This document shows, one piece after another, positions 48,843 through 59,919 of a stretch of 64,000 nt of DNA. The notes beneath the pieces are model-generated. The model had not been told where the DNA came from. It was given only the letters and a program-made list of their open reading frames with translations, and did no database searches. Origin of the DNA: Mycobacterium sp. ACS4054 (GTDB lineage Bacteria > Actinomycetota > Actinomycetes > Mycobacteriales > Mycobacteriaceae). Position numbers and translations under genes: made by a program. The DNA lies in the NCBI RefSeq assembly GCF_001667275.1, contig NZ_LZHV01000052.1, positions 1-64,000 on the forward strand, written 5' to 3'. Each line of letters begins with the position of its first letter. Positions within the stretch are counted from its first letter, which is position 1.

Positions 48843-49761
48843 ACCGGATCCTCGGATCCAGCGCGGCATACAGCAGGTCCACCGCCAGGTTGGTGATCAG
48901 GTAGATCAGCACCAGCACGGTCACGATCGACACCACGGTCGGCGCCTCCTGCCGGGTGACGGCCTGATAGAGCACGCCGCCCACGCCGTGGACGTTGAAA
49001 ATGCCTTCCGTGACGATGGCCCCGCCCATCAGCGCCCCCAGATCGGCCCCCAGGAACGTCACGACCGGGATCAGCGAATTGCGCAGGATGTGCACCGTCA
49101 CCACCCGGGGCCGGGACAACCCCTTGGCGGTGGCGGTGCGGACATAGTCGGCGTGCGCGTTCGCGGCCACCGCGGATCGGGTCAGCCGCACCACGTAGGC
49201 GAACGACACCGAGCCCAGCACCACGCCGGGCAGCAGCAGCCGCCCGAACGTCGACCGCTCCCCCACCGTGACCGGCGCGATGCCCAGCTTCACCCCGAAA
49301 ACGAACTGCGCCAGGAATCCCAGGACGAAGATGGGCACCGCGATGATGACCAGCCCGGCGACCAACACGGTGGAATCGAACAGGCCACCCGTGCGCAGGC
49401 CGGCGATCACCCCGAAGGCGATGCCCAGCACCGCCTCGATCACCAGGGCGATCAGCGCGAGCCGCAGCGTGACCGGAAAGGCATGGGCCAGAACGTCACT
49501 CACCGGCAATCCGGAGTAGGACCGGCCTAGGTCACCGTGCAGGACGCCGCCGAGGTAACGCAGGTACTGGACGAGGAACGGGTCGTCGAGGTGGTAGCGC
49601 GCCCGCAGTTGCGCCGCGACCTCGGGCGTCAACGGCCGGTCCCCGGCCATCACGGCCACCGGGTCACCCGGCAACAGGAAGACCATGCCGTAGATCAACA
49701 GCGTGGCGCCGAGGAACACTGGCACCATGACGGCGATCCGGCGCGCGATGTAGAAACCCAT
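48835..49761 (-). CDS. dppB: Dipeptide ABC transporter permease DppB
   Basis: The 308-residue permease has six membrane segments, the OppB-type large extracytoplasmic loop (LGRSYSGLPVSDVLAHAFPVTL) and the EAA-type loop TATAKGLSRPRVVTVHILRNS. It forms the pore with DppC. It starts 1 bp after the dppA stop, so substrate-binding protein and permeases are translated from one message. Confidence 0.94.
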   Translation of the reverse strand: MGFYIARRIAVMVPVFLGATLLIYGMVFLLPGDPVAVMAGDRPLTPEVAAQLRARYHLDDPFLVQYLRYLGGVLHGDLGRSYSGLPVSDVLAHAFPVTLRLALIALVIEAVLGIAFGVIAGLRTGGLFDSTVLVAGLVIIAVPIFVLGFLAQFVFGVKLGIAPVTVGERSTFGRLLLPGVVLGSVSFAYVVRLTRSAVAANAHADYVRTATAKGLSRPRVVTVHILRNSLIPVVTFLGADLGALMGGAIVTEGIFNVHGVGGVLYQAVTRQEAPTVVSIVTVLVLIYLITNLAVDLLYAALDPRIRYG

Positions 49762-49762
49762 C

Positions 49763-51370
49763 TCAGGCCTTGACGATGTTCTCGTAGTCGGGCATGCCGT
49801 TCCAGGTCAGCTTGACGCCGCTGACCTGCGGCGACCATCCGACCACCGCGATGTAGTACCACAGCGGCACGGCGGGCATGTCGCGCAACAGGATTCGTTG
49901 GGCGACGTTGACCAGCACGTCCGCCTGGTGCAGGTCCGGCGCCGCCTCGGCGGCGTCCAGCCCGGCGTCGAACTGCGGGCTGGAGTATCCGACGTCGTTG
50001 GATCCCGCTCCGGTGGCGTACAGCGGGGCCAGGAACTCGATCATCGACGGGTAGTCGCCGATCCAGCCCGCCCGGAACGCGGTGTCGATGCTGCGGTTCG
50101 TGATCTGGGTGCGGAAGCCCGCGAACGTGGGGTGCGGCGCACCGACGGCGTCGATGCCCAGGACGTTCTTGATGCTGTTGGCCACGGCGTCCACCCACTC
50201 TTGGTGGCCGCTGTCGGCGTTGTAAGCGATCGAGTACCGCCCGCTCCACGGCGAGATCGCGTTGGCCTGCGCCCAAAGTTGGCGTGCCCGTTGGGGATTG
50301 AAGTCCAGCGCCTCGTTGCCCGGGATGTTCGGGTCGAATCCCGGTAGCGAGCTGGCGGTGAAGTCGCGGGCCGGGCTGCGGGTGGCGTTGAAGATCTGCT
50401 GACAGATTTGCGGCCGGTTGACGGCAGCCGACAGCGCCAAGCGGCGCAGCCGGCCTTCCTCGCCGCCGAAGTGCGGCAGGCGCAACGGCGTGTCGAGCGA
50501 CTGGCTGACCGCGACGGGCCCGCTGGCGGCGTTGCCGCCGAGGTCGCGCTTGAAGATGGTCAGCGCGCTGGACGGAATCGTGTCCAGCACATCGAGATTG
50601 CCCGACAGCAGGTCGGCGTAGGCGGTGTCCAGGTTGGCGTAGAACTCGAACCGCAAACCCTTGTTGTGGGGCACGCGATTGCCGTGGTAGTCGGGGTTGG
50701 GCTTCAGGTCGATCTTGACGTTGTGTTCCCAGGCCGGCCCGTCGGGGCCGTCCGCCAACTCGTAGGGGCCGTTGCCCACCGGGTGGCGGCCGAATGCCGC
50801 CATGTCCCGGAACGCCATGTCGGGTAACGGGTAGAACGCGTTGTGTCCCAGTCGCAACGTGAAGTCGACGGTCGGCGCCTTGAGCCGCACGTCGAACTCG
50901 AGATCGCTGACCACGCGCAGCCCGGACATGGTGGTCTTCCCGCCCCCACCGGGCCCGGCGACGTCGTCGTACCCAACGATCGGGCTGAAAAAGCTTTGTT
51001 GCAGTTGGGCATTGGCGCTCAGCGCCCCGTAGTTCCATGCGTCGACGAACGAATGGGCCGTCACCGGCGAGCCGTCGGTGAACTTCCACCCGGGCTTGAG
51101 CGCGATGCGGTAGTTGATGTTGTCGGTTGTCTCGATCGACTGCGCCACCTCCGGCGACGGTTTGCCGGCGGCGTCATACGACACCAAGCCGGCGAACAGT
51201 CGGTCCAGGATCCGCCCGCCGAGGCTGTCGTTGGTGCCCGTGGGAATCAGCGGGTTCGGCGGCTCGCCGCCGTTGACCACCACCAGTTCGGGGCTCAGCG
51301 CCCCGCCGCCGCACGCGGTCAGCGACGCGACCACGATCCCGGCGACGACCAGGAACAGCATCCGACGCAT
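49763..51370 (-). CDS. dppA: Dipeptide/heme-binding lipoprotein DppA
   Basis: The 535-residue family 5 solute-binding protein has a signal peptide with lipobox LTAC (Cys20). The SBP_bac_5 domain follows, with TDGSPVTAHSFVDAWNYGA, a typical motif of that family, and YKN-type C-terminal lobes. It captures ligand outside the membrane and delivers it to DppBC. ATG 51370 fits the signal peptide. A TAGGGT box (51379-51384) lies 8 nt upstream, so the dppABCD operon probably starts here. Confidence 0.93.
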   Translation of the reverse strand: MRRMLFLVVAGIVVASLTACGGGALSPELVVVNGGEPPNPLIPTGTNDSLGGRILDRLFAGLVSYDAAGKPSPEVAQSIETTDNINYRIALKPGWKFTDGSPVTAHSFVDAWNYGALSANAQLQQSFFSPIVGYDDVAGPGGGGKTTMSGLRVVSDLEFDVRLKAPTVDFTLRLGHNAFYPLPDMAFRDMAAFGRHPVGNGPYELADGPDGPAWEHNVKIDLKPNPDYHGNRVPHNKGLRFEFYANLDTAYADLLSGNLDVLDTIPSSALTIFKRDLGGNAASGPVAVSQSLDTPLRLPHFGGEEGRLRRLALSAAVNRPQICQQIFNATRSPARDFTASSLPGFDPNIPGNEALDFNPQRARQLWAQANAISPWSGRYSIAYNADSGHQEWVDAVANSIKNVLGIDAVGAPHPTFAGFRTQITNRSIDTAFRAGWIGDYPSMIEFLAPLYATGAGSNDVGYSSPQFDAGLDAAEAAPDLHQADVLVNVAQRILLRDMPAVPLWYYIAVVGWSPQVSGVKLTWNGMPDYENIVKA

Positions 51371-51378
51371 GACACCCG

Positions 51379-51384
51379 ACCCTA
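51379..51384 (-). promoter_or_regulatory. -10 box TAGGGT of the dppABCD operon
   Basis: TAGGGT lies 8 nt before ATG 51370, with no Shine-Dalgarno sequence between them. Confidence 0.45.
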
Positions 51385-51409
51385 GGGCCTGAACACCGAC
51401 TGACGGTCC

Positions 51410-51940
51410 TCAGACGGGAGTGACGGGATGCACCTGCAACGCGCAGGCGTCGATGGTGGCCGGCACGGTCAGGACCACGGTGGTGTCCGGCGGGTTGACC
51501 AACAGGTCGGTGTAGGTGGGGCACGAGTTGCCGTTGGCGTCGACGGCAAGGCCCTCCACCACGGCCTGCGCCTGGGTGGATAGGGACAGGACGACGGTGG
51601 GCGGGACCTCGGTGCCGCCGGGGACGCCGCCCATGTAGCCGCGCAGCGTGGGCTGGGCGTGAACGAGCGGTCCTCCGGACCCGGAGTCGACGCCGGGGTA
51701 TCCGGTCAGGGTGCAGGGTTCCGCGCCGCCGGCCAGGCTGAACACCAGCGTGGCCGCGCGGTGGCCCACCGCCGCCTGAGTCGGCGAGGCCGTGACGGCG
51801 ATCTGGTCCGACCAGCACGGGGTCGGGGCGTCCGCGTTGTCGGTCGGCATGGCCCACGCGGCCGGCCCCAGCGCGGCGCTGACCGCGTAACCCGTTGCGG
51901 CCGCGACAAAGCTGCGAAGTAGTCGCCCGTGATCCGGCAC
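51410..51940 (-). CDS. Secreted DUF4232 protein
   Basis: The 176-residue protein has a signal peptide ending AAWA (about residue 30) and a DUF4232-type beta domain. It has paired cysteines (PCWSDQI, GGAEPCTLTGYPG, NSCPTY, IDACALQ) that probably form disulfides outside the cell. GTG 51940 gives a normal signal peptide. I recall no equivalent between dppA and acs in M. tuberculosis, so it is an accessory gene here. No function is known to me. It is 39 bp upstream of dppA's start and on the same strand. Confidence 0.8.
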   Translation of the reverse strand: MPDHGRLLRSFVAAATGYAVSAALGPAAWAMPTDNADAPTPCWSDQIAVTASPTQAAVGHRAATLVFSLAGGAEPCTLTGYPGVDSGSGGPLVHAQPTLRGYMGGVPGGTEVPPTVVLSLSTQAQAVVEGLAVDANGNSCPTYTDLLVNPPDTTVVLTVPATIDACALQVHPVTPV

Positions 51941-52055
51941 ATCGGTGATTATCCGCCACCGGGGCCGGCTTTGACCTCGATTTCAAGCGCCGCTTTTCAC
52001 CTTGTGGGGCTAGGCTCTCTGACGATCGACGAGCCTCGACACTAGGAGGAAGCCA

Positions 52056-54005
<1,950 letters not shown>

Positions 54006-54010
54006 CCGAC

Positions 54011-54709
54011 TCAGCCCGGTAGGGGCGTGAACCCCGCGCCGGGCCGGTGCTTGGCGTTGACGTCGCCCAGGATCGTGTTGAACGACTGGACGACGGCCGG
54101 CGTGTGCAGCGGGATGTACTTGATGATGCAGGTCGGCAGGTTGTCGCTGAACGCCCCGTGGATCATGCCGACCAGCATGTTGTTCACGGTCACCGGCGCT
54201 CCCGAGTCGCCCGGCTGGCCGCAGACCTGCATGACGATGGTGCCGGGTTCTTGGCCGGGGCCCCAGGTGACGCCGCACGAGTTGCCGGTGGTGCGGCCCT
54301 GTTTGCACGCGATCTCGCCGAAGGCCGGATCTGGGCCGAGCCCGTTGATCGCGAAGCCGTTGTAGTTGGCGGTCGGCGTCACCTTGGCGGGATCGAACTT
54401 GATCACCGCGTAGTCGAGGTTGTCGTTGCCGGCCACCATGGTGCCCAGGATGCCGGCGTTTTCGGCGCCCTCGGCGGCCACCTGCGCGCCCGGCCCGCCG
54501 CAATGCGCCGAGGTGAAGCCGATCAGGTCACCGGCGGCATCGCCCCCGATGGTGGTCAGGGTGCACATCGTGTCCCCGTTGATGACGATGCCGGCGCCGC
54601 CGCCCATCGGGATCCTCACATCGGCGGCCGCGGCGCGTGCGGGGCAGCCCACCAGGACCAAGAGCACCGCCACCGTCGCCGCCACGAAGTACCGGTGCGC
54701 CGTCTGCAC
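54011..54709 (-). CDS. Secreted trypsin-fold serine protease (Rv3668c)
   Basis: The 232-residue protein has a signal peptide (hydrophobic 10-25, then GCPARAAAA). A chymotrypsin-like domain carries a full triad: His in FTSAHCGG, Asp in NDNLDYAVIKF and Ser in QPGDSGAPV. Cys pairs in AHC and SCGVTWG suggest disulfides. It resembles the alpha-lytic/streptogrisin group without a long pro-region. GTG 54709 has GGGAG about 7 nt upstream and gives the same length as M. tuberculosis Rv3668c. It converges with acs. Confidence 0.88.
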   Translation of the reverse strand: MQTAHRYFVAATVAVLLVLVGCPARAAAADVRIPMGGGAGIVINGDTMCTLTTIGGDAAGDLIGFTSAHCGGPGAQVAAEGAENAGILGTMVAGNDNLDYAVIKFDPAKVTPTANYNGFAINGLGPDPAFGEIACKQGRTTGNSCGVTWGPGQEPGTIVMQVCGQPGDSGAPVTVNNMLVGMIHGAFSDNLPTCIIKYIPLHTPAVVQSFNTILGDVNAKHRPGAGFTPLPG

Positions 54710-54884
54710 AGCACCACTCCCATCGACAGGCCGGACCCGGACCGGCTTGGCCAGTCTAGTCGGCCGGGCGTCTCGCCCGCCGTGCTGCGCGTGGCCGTCG
54801 GCTGGCCTCGTCTGCCATGTCGGCGCATGGCAACATGAACCGCGAGGACAGCCAGCCGGGCGATGACGAAAGAGGGGACCGTCT

Positions 54885-55412
54885 GTGAGCAAAGCCGATG
54901 GCAAGAACGGTGTGCCCAGCACGCTGACCACGATTCCCCTGACCGATCCGCACGCCCGGCCCGGCGAGCCGTCGATCGGTGACCTGATCAAGGACGCGAC
55001 CACGCAGGTCTCCACGCTGGTGCGCGCCGAGGTCGAGCTGGCCCGGGCCGAGATCACCCGGGACGTCAAAAAGGGCCTGACCGGCAGCGTGTACTTCATC
55101 GCCGCGTTGGTGGTGCTGTTCTACTCCACGTTCTTTTTCTTCTTTTTCGTAGCCGAGCTGCTCGACACCTGGCTGTGGCGCTGGGTGGCGTTCCTGATCG
55201 TCTTCGGTGTTCAGGTGGTGGTCGGGGCCCTGCTGGCCCTGCTGGGCTTCCTGAAGGTGCGCCGGATCCGGGGCCCGCGGGAGACCATCGAATCGGTCAA
55301 GGAGACCCGCACCGCGCTCACGCCGGGCCACGACAAGACGCCGGACGCGGCCAAACAGCTCACCGAGCGCGGCAGGCACGAGAAGCCCGAAACCGATCCA
55401 TCGGGTTGGTAG
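54885..55412 (+). CDS. Actinobacterial holin-X family membrane protein (Rv3669)
   Basis: The 175-residue protein has a polar N-terminal helix (ATTQVSTLVRAEVELARAEI), two long hydrophobic helices (about 67-90 with a run of phenylalanines, and 97-121) and a charged tail. This is the pattern of the putative holin-X (phage holin III) family found widely in actinobacteria, whose real role is unknown. GTG 54885 follows GAGGGG at 8 nt. It is directly followed by ephE with no gap. Confidence 0.85.
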   Translation: MSKADGKNGVPSTLTTIPLTDPHARPGEPSIGDLIKDATTQVSTLVRAEVELARAEITRDVKKGLTGSVYFIAALVVLFYSTFFFFFFVAELLDTWLWRWVAFLIVFGVQVVVGALLALLGFLKVRRIRGPRETIESVKETRTALTPGHDKTPDAAKQLTERGRHEKPETDPSGW

Positions 55413-56366
55413 ATGGCCCCGCCGGATCCGTCGGTAACCCGCATCGACGGGCCATGGCGCCATTTGGACGTGCACGCCAACGGGATCCGGTTCCATGTCG
55501 TCGAGGCCCTGCCCGCGGGCGACGACGCGACCGCACCGCCCACGGCCCGTCCGCTGGTGATGCTGCTGCACGGTTTCGGTTCGTTTTGGTGGTCGTGGCG
55601 TCATCAGTTGCGGGGACTGACCGGGGCGCGGGTGGTCGCGGTCGACCTGCGCGGTTACGGCGGCAGCGATAAGCCACCCCGCGGCTACGACGGCTGGACA
55701 CTGGCCGGCGACACCGCCGGCCTGATTCGCGCGCTGGGGCACTCGTCGGCGACGCTGGTCGGGCACGCCGACGGCGGGCTGGCCTGCTGGGCCACCGCGT
55801 TGCTGCACGCGCGCTTGGTGTCGGCCATCGCGCTGATCAGCTCGCCGCACCCGGCGGCGCTGCGCCGGTCCACCCTGACCCGGCGTGACCAGGGCTACGC
55901 CCTGCTGTCCACCCTGTTGCGCTACCAGATGCCGATCTGGCCCGAGCGCCTACTGACCCGCGACAACGGCGCCGAGATCGAACGCCTGGTCCGCAGCCGC
56001 AGCTGCGCCAAATGGCTTGCTTCCGAAGACTTTTCCGAGGCGATTGGTTATCTGCGGACGGCGATCCAGATCCCGTCGGCGGCGCACTGCGCGCTGGAAT
56101 ATCAGCGCTGGGCCGTGCGCAGCCAGCTGCGCGACGAAGGCCGGCGCTTCATGAAATCGATGTGCCAGCAACTCAGCGTGCCGCTGCTGCACCTGCGCGG
56201 CGACGCCGATCCCTACGTGCTGGCCGACCCGGTCGACCGGACGCAGCGCTATGCCCCGCAGGGGCGTTATGTATCCGTTTCGGGCGCAGGGCATTTCAGC
56301 CACGAAGAGGCGCCCGAGGAAATCAACAGGCACTTGCTGCGATTCCTCGACTCGGTGGTCAACTGA
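55413..56366 (+). CDS. ephE: Alpha/beta-hydrolase, epoxide hydrolase EphE family
   Basis: The 317-residue hydrolase has the oxyanion motif HGFG (53-56), nucleophile elbow VGHADGG with Asp120, an acidic residue in LRGDADPYV and catalytic His in SGAGHFSHEE. It corresponds to Rv3670. An Asp nucleophile fits an epoxide hydrolase or haloalkane dehalogenase, but activity on epoxides is not certain. ATG 55413 follows the previous stop immediately. Its 3' end overlaps marP by 8 bp, tail to tail. Confidence 0.9.
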   Translation: MAPPDPSVTRIDGPWRHLDVHANGIRFHVVEALPAGDDATAPPTARPLVMLLHGFGSFWWSWRHQLRGLTGARVVAVDLRGYGGSDKPPRGYDGWTLAGDTAGLIRALGHSSATLVGHADGGLACWATALLHARLVSAIALISSPHPAALRRSTLTRRDQGYALLSTLLRYQMPIWPERLLTRDNGAEIERLVRSRSCAKWLASEDFSEAIGYLRTAIQIPSAAHCALEYQRWAVRSQLRDEGRRFMKSMCQQLSVPLLHLRGDADPYVLADPVDRTQRYAPQGRYVSVSGAGHFSHEEAPEEINRHLLRFLDSVVN

Positions 56367-57552
56367 CGCAGGCGCCGGTGGTGACCTGCTGGGTATCCCC
56401 GATCTTGGCGAGCTGACTGGCCACCTCGTCGGCCGTCAGCACGAAACCGGTGTCCGGGTCGTCGACGGCCGCCCCGAACACCACGCCGAGCACCTGACCG
56501 TTCAGGTCGATCAGCGGACCGCCCGAATTGCCTTGCTCCACATTGGCTCTGATGGTGTAGACGTCACGGGTGACCGGTGCGGGATCCCGGTAGATGTCCG
56601 GGCCGCTGAGCTTGATGACCTCGCGGATGCGAGCCGGGGTGGCGGTGAAGTTTCCGCCGCCCGGATAGCCCAGCACCACCACACTGGTTCCCGTCTTCGC
56701 ATCGGACTGGGCGAACGCCAGCGGCTGCGGCGGCAGGTTGGGGACGGCGAGGATGGCGATGTCGACCGACGGGTCGTAGGAGACGACGGTGGCGTCGAGC
56801 GGGCTGCCGCTGGCGTAGATCTGCACGCTGTTGGAACCGGCCACCACGTGCGCGTTGGTCATCACCCGGTCCGGGGCGATCACAAATCCGCTGCCCTCCA
56901 ACACTTTCTGGCAACTCGGCGCCAGGCTGCGCACCTTGACGACGCTGGGCGCGGTGGCCTGCACCACCGGGTTGCTGGCCAGCGCGGGGTCGGGTGAGGC
57001 GACGGGAATGACCGGAGTGCGGCTGAACGGCTCCAGCACCGCGGGCAGGCCGGAGGTGTTCAGCAGCGCCGACAGCCGCTTGGGCACCGTCTTCAGCCAG
57101 GGCGGGGCGACCTCGTTGACCTTGGCCAGCACCCGCGAACCGCGGACCGCGGCGGCCAGCTCCGGCTGGTCCTTCGACTGGGTCAGCGGCGTCGCCAGCA
57201 ACCAGGCCGCGGTCAACACCACCACCAGCTGGACCCCCACCCCGATGAACGAGTCGGCCGTCCGGATGGTGCGGCTGCGGATCGCGCCCCGAACCGCCCG
57301 GCCCAACACCACTCCGGCGACCTCGCCGATGACGACCAGCGCAAGGATGAGAAACAGGGCGGCGAACAGCTTGGCCCGGGGCGCGGCGATGTGGGCAACC
57401 AGATGGGGCGCCAGCAGCACACCCGCGATCGCGCCCAACAACACCCCGACGAACGAGAACAGCGACCCCACCGCGCCGGAACGCCACCCCGACACGGCCG
57501 CGATGAACGCGACCGCCAGCACGGCCACGTCAAGCCATTGCGACGGGCTCAT
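56359..57552 (-). CDS. marP: Periplasmic acid-resistance serine protease MarP
   Basis: MarP keeps intrabacterial pH in acid and processes peptidoglycan hydrolases. The 397-residue protein has four N-terminal membrane helices (CvpA-like) and a trypsin-fold domain with His235 (TNAHVV), Asp near 264 (YDPSVDIAILAV) and Ser near 343 in GNSGGPL; the M. tuberculosis protein has GDSGG. Two Cys (about 214 and 395) match the redox-sensitive pair. ATG 57552 (MSPSQW) equals the M. tuberculosis start. ATG 57567 overlaps the Nudix stop (ATGA) and is an alternative. Confidence 0.94.
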   Translation of the reverse strand: MSPSQWLDVAVLAVAFIAAVSGWRSGAVGSLFSFVGVLLGAIAGVLLAPHLVAHIAAPRAKLFAALFLILALVVIGEVAGVVLGRAVRGAIRSRTIRTADSFIGVGVQLVVVLTAAWLLATPLTQSKDQPELAAAVRGSRVLAKVNEVAPPWLKTVPKRLSALLNTSGLPAVLEPFSRTPVIPVASPDPALASNPVVQATAPSVVKVRSLAPSCQKVLEGSGFVIAPDRVMTNAHVVAGSNSVQIYASGSPLDATVVSYDPSVDIAILAVPNLPPQPLAFAQSDAKTGTSVVVLGYPGGGNFTATPARIREVIKLSGPDIYRDPAPVTRDVYTIRANVEQGNSGGPLIDLNGQVLGVVFGAAVDDPDTGFVLTADEVASQLAKIGDTQQVTTGACVS

Positions 57553-57563
57553 CGAGTTCAGGT

Positions 57564-58325
57564 TCATCCGGGGGCCTCACCCTGGTCGCCGACCAGCGCC
57601 ATCGCCGCGTCCAATTCGCGGACGTCGGTGGTGTCCCAGGGCTGGGCCCAGCCGGCGACGTCGAGCATCGCACAGATCACCTGGCCAGTGAATCCCCAAA
57701 CCAGCATCTCGTTCAGCAGAAACGCCGGTCCGGCCCACCGGCGCCCGAGGTCCCCCCGGTACACCATCAGCCGGTTGGCCGGGTTGATGAAGGCGCGCAC
57801 CGGAACTCGCGCGACGATCGCGGTTTCGGCCTCGTTGACGACGGCCACCGGCCCGGGATCCTGCGAGTAGGCCAGCACCGGCACGACGTGAAATCGCGAC
57901 GGCGCGATGAACGTCCGTTCCATCGTGACCAAGGGCCGCAACCGCGAGACGTCGATCCCGGTTTCTTCCTCCGCTTCGCGCAGGGCGGTGGACACCGGGC
58001 CGTCATCACCCGGATCGGAGGCGCCGCCGGGAAACGCCGCCTGCCCGGCGTGGTGGCGCAGCGTCGACGCCCGCACCGTGAGCAGCAGATCGGCGTCGTC
58101 GGGGACGCCGCCGTCGGCCGGCGCGGACGCGGGACCCGAAAACAGCACCAGGACTGCGGCTTCGCGACCCCGGCCGCTCATCGCCGACAACGACGACGCG
58201 GCCTTGCCGGTGATCATCGCGAGCACGTCGGCCGGCAGCCGGCGCCGGTACGCGTCCGGCATCCGCTCGACGTTGTCGACCAGGGGACGCAGCCACGGCG
58301 GGGAGACGTCGGGCGTCAGCGGCAT
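57564..58325 (-). CDS. Nudix hydrolase, CoA pyrophosphatase type (Rv3672c)
   Basis: The 253-residue protein has LLTVRASTLRHHAGQAAFPG, the NuCoA motif (LLTxRxxxLRxHxGQxxFPGG) that marks CoA-diphosphatases. The Nudix box follows in GDDGPVSTALREAEEETGID with the REAEEE catalytic core. It should cleave CoA or acyl-CoA to phosphopantetheine and 3',5'-ADP. ATG 58325 is the most conservative start; a TTG at 58409 would add 28 Arg/Pro-rich residues. The DNA between (58326-58400) is very GC-rich and can form hairpins. Confidence 0.85.
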   Translation of the reverse strand: MPLTPDVSPPWLRPLVDNVERMPDAYRRRLPADVLAMITGKAASSLSAMSGRGREAAVLVLFSGPASAPADGGVPDDADLLLTVRASTLRHHAGQAAFPGGASDPGDDGPVSTALREAEEETGIDVSRLRPLVTMERTFIAPSRFHVVPVLAYSQDPGPVAVVNEAETAIVARVPVRAFINPANRLMVYRGDLGRRWAGPAFLLNEMLVWGFTGQVICAMLDVAGWAQPWDTTDVRELDAAMALVGDQGEAPG

Positions 58326-58417
58326 CGTCCCGCGCGCGCGGGAGGGGGGCTTGCCCGCCGCATGCGGGGGCTCGCCCCCGACACTCACCCGGCGCTCCAG
58401 TCGGTCCAATTTCAGGC

Positions 58418-59065
58418 TTATCCCTTGTCGTTTCCGACCGCGGCGGCGATCTCGTCGGCACTGGCGAAGGCCCGCGGCAGCATCTGGGCAACGCTACCGT
58501 CCGGCCGCAGAACCACGGTCGCGGGCATCACGTTTACCACGCCGAGCGCCGCCGCGACCCGACGGCGACCGTCCTGCAGGGTCGGCAACCGAACGCCCAG
58601 CTCGGCCAGCCGCAGCAACGCCGCCGTCTCGTTCTCGTCCTGATGCACGGTCACCACCATCACGTCCGACCCGGCTCGCCGTTGATACTCGGCCATCGCG
58701 GGCAGCTCGGCCGCGCACGGCGCGCACCAATACGCCCACAGGTTGAGCACGACCCGGCGCCCGGCCAGCGCGCGGGCGACGTCGACAACCGAACCGTCCG
58801 CGGCGCATTCGGCGGTGACCCCGCGCAGCGCCGGGGGCCCGGGGCCGTCTCCGGCGCCCGGACACGGCGCCAGGTTGGCCCGCTGCCGCGGACCGGCCAG
58901 CGCGGCCGCCGTGTCGGCGTCGCGGTGCTCGCGGTAGGGCGTGCCCTGCGCGGTGCCGGGCGTTGTCGTCGGCGCGGACTGGTCGCGAAGCTGGGCCACC
59001 AGGGCCGCGGTCAGCGCCGCCACCACCGCGAGGATCGCGATCGTCCAGCGCGTGGAGCGCGTCAA
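58418..59065 (-). CDS. TlpA/ResA-like membrane-anchored thioredoxin (Rv3673c)
   Basis: The 215-residue protein has an N-terminal membrane anchor (about 7-25) and an extracytoplasmic thioredoxin fold with WCAPC (Cys114, Cys117) and the cis-Pro region NVMPATVVL. It should reduce disulfides outside the membrane, for example in cytochrome c maturation or MarP-type targets. Two further Cys (68, 87) lie in the linker. TTG 59065 is the only start near the anchor. It begins 9 bp after the nth stop. Confidence 0.88.
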   Translation of the reverse strand: MTRSTRWTIAILAVVAALTAALVAQLRDQSAPTTTPGTAQGTPYREHRDADTAAALAGPRQRANLAPCPGAGDGPGPPALRGVTAECAADGSVVDVARALAGRRVVLNLWAYWCAPCAAELPAMAEYQRRAGSDVMVVTVHQDENETAALLRLAELGVRLPTLQDGRRRVAAALGVVNVMPATVVLRPDGSVAQMLPRAFASADEIAAAVGNDKG

Positions 59066-59074
59066 CGCCGTGCC

Positions 59075-59872
59075 CTACAGGCCGGCCAGGGCCAGCAGGT
59101 GCTCGGTCTCCGGGCCCCGCACCAACGGCGCGGCCAGCAGCGGCTCGGTGGGGCCGAGGCCGAATGAGGGGCAGTCCTTGGCCACGACGCAGACACCGCA
59201 GGCCGGTTTGCGCGCGTGGCATACGCGGCGGCCGTGGAAGATCACGCGATGGCTGAGCATGGTCCACTCGCTGCGTTCGATCAGCTCGCCGGCCGCGCGC
59301 TCGATCTTGACCGGGTCCTTGTCGGTGGTCCAGCGCCACCGGTGCAGCAGGCGCGCGAAATGGGTGTCGACCGTGATGCCGGGGACGCCAAAGGCGTTGC
59401 CCAGGATGACGTTGGCGGTCTTGCGGCCCACGCCGGGCAGCGTGACCAGTTCTTCCATCGTGGCGGGCACCTCGCCGTCGAACCGCTCGACCAACGCCTG
59501 CCCGAGGCCGATCAGTGAGGTCGCCTTGTTCCGGAAGAACCCCGTCGGGCGGATCAGGGTTTCCAGTTCGTCGCGGTCGGCTTGCGCGTAGTCCAGCGCC
59601 GAGGGATAGCGCTTGAACAACGCCGGCGTCGTCAGGTTCACCCGTTTGTCGGTGCTCTGCGCGGAAAGGATGGTGGCGACCGTCAGCTCCAGCGGCGTGG
59701 TGAAGTCCAGCTCGCAGTGCGCGTCCGGAAACGCCTGCGCCAGAGCCCTATTCATGCGGCGGGCCCGTCGTACCAGGCCGACTCGGGTCTCCTCGGAGAA
59801 GCGGCCGGCGGCGTCGACGCCCGCCTGGGCGGGGGTGGACTTCGAGCGCCCGGACGACTTTGCCGCTGTCAC
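59075..59872 (-). CDS. nth: Endonuclease III
   Basis: Nth removes oxidised pyrimidines and cuts the abasic site. The 265-residue protein has the helix-hairpin-helix LPGVGRKTA with catalytic Lys, the catalytic Asp in TVDTHFARL, and the [4Fe-4S] ligands C-x6-C-x2-C-x5-C in [20 protein letters not shown] 59872 lies 7 nt after a TACTCT box, suggesting a leaderless message. It is divergent from the Rv3675-like gene. Confidence 0.95.
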   Translation of the reverse strand: MTAAKSSGRSKSTPAQAGVDAAGRFSEETRVGLVRRARRMNRALAQAFPDAHCELDFTTPLELTVATILSAQSTDKRVNLTTPALFKRYPSALDYAQADRDELETLIRPTGFFRNKATSLIGLGQALVERFDGEVPATMEELVTLPGVGRKTANVILGNAFGVPGITVDTHFARLLHRWRWTTDKDPVKIERAAGELIERSEWTMLSHRVIFHGRRVCHARKPACGVCVVAKDCPSFGLGPTEPLLAAPLVRGPETEHLLALAGL

Positions 59873-59879
59873 CTACGAC

Positions 59880-59885
59880 AGAGTA
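59880..59885 (-). promoter_or_regulatory. -10 box TACTCT for leaderless nth
   Basis: TACTCT, the same hexamer as upstream of the HTH-like gene, lies 7 nt before GTG 59872. Confidence 0.45.
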
Positions 59886-59919
59886 CTGATTTCGTGATCT
59901 CGCCGAGACCTCGTGTTGA

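Noticed and set aside
58326..58400. 28-residue N-terminal extension of the Nudix protein
   Set aside because: It would need a TTG start with a poor ribosome-binding site and encodes Arg/Pro-rich residues within a hairpin-prone GC-rich stretch. The shorter form contains the whole domain.
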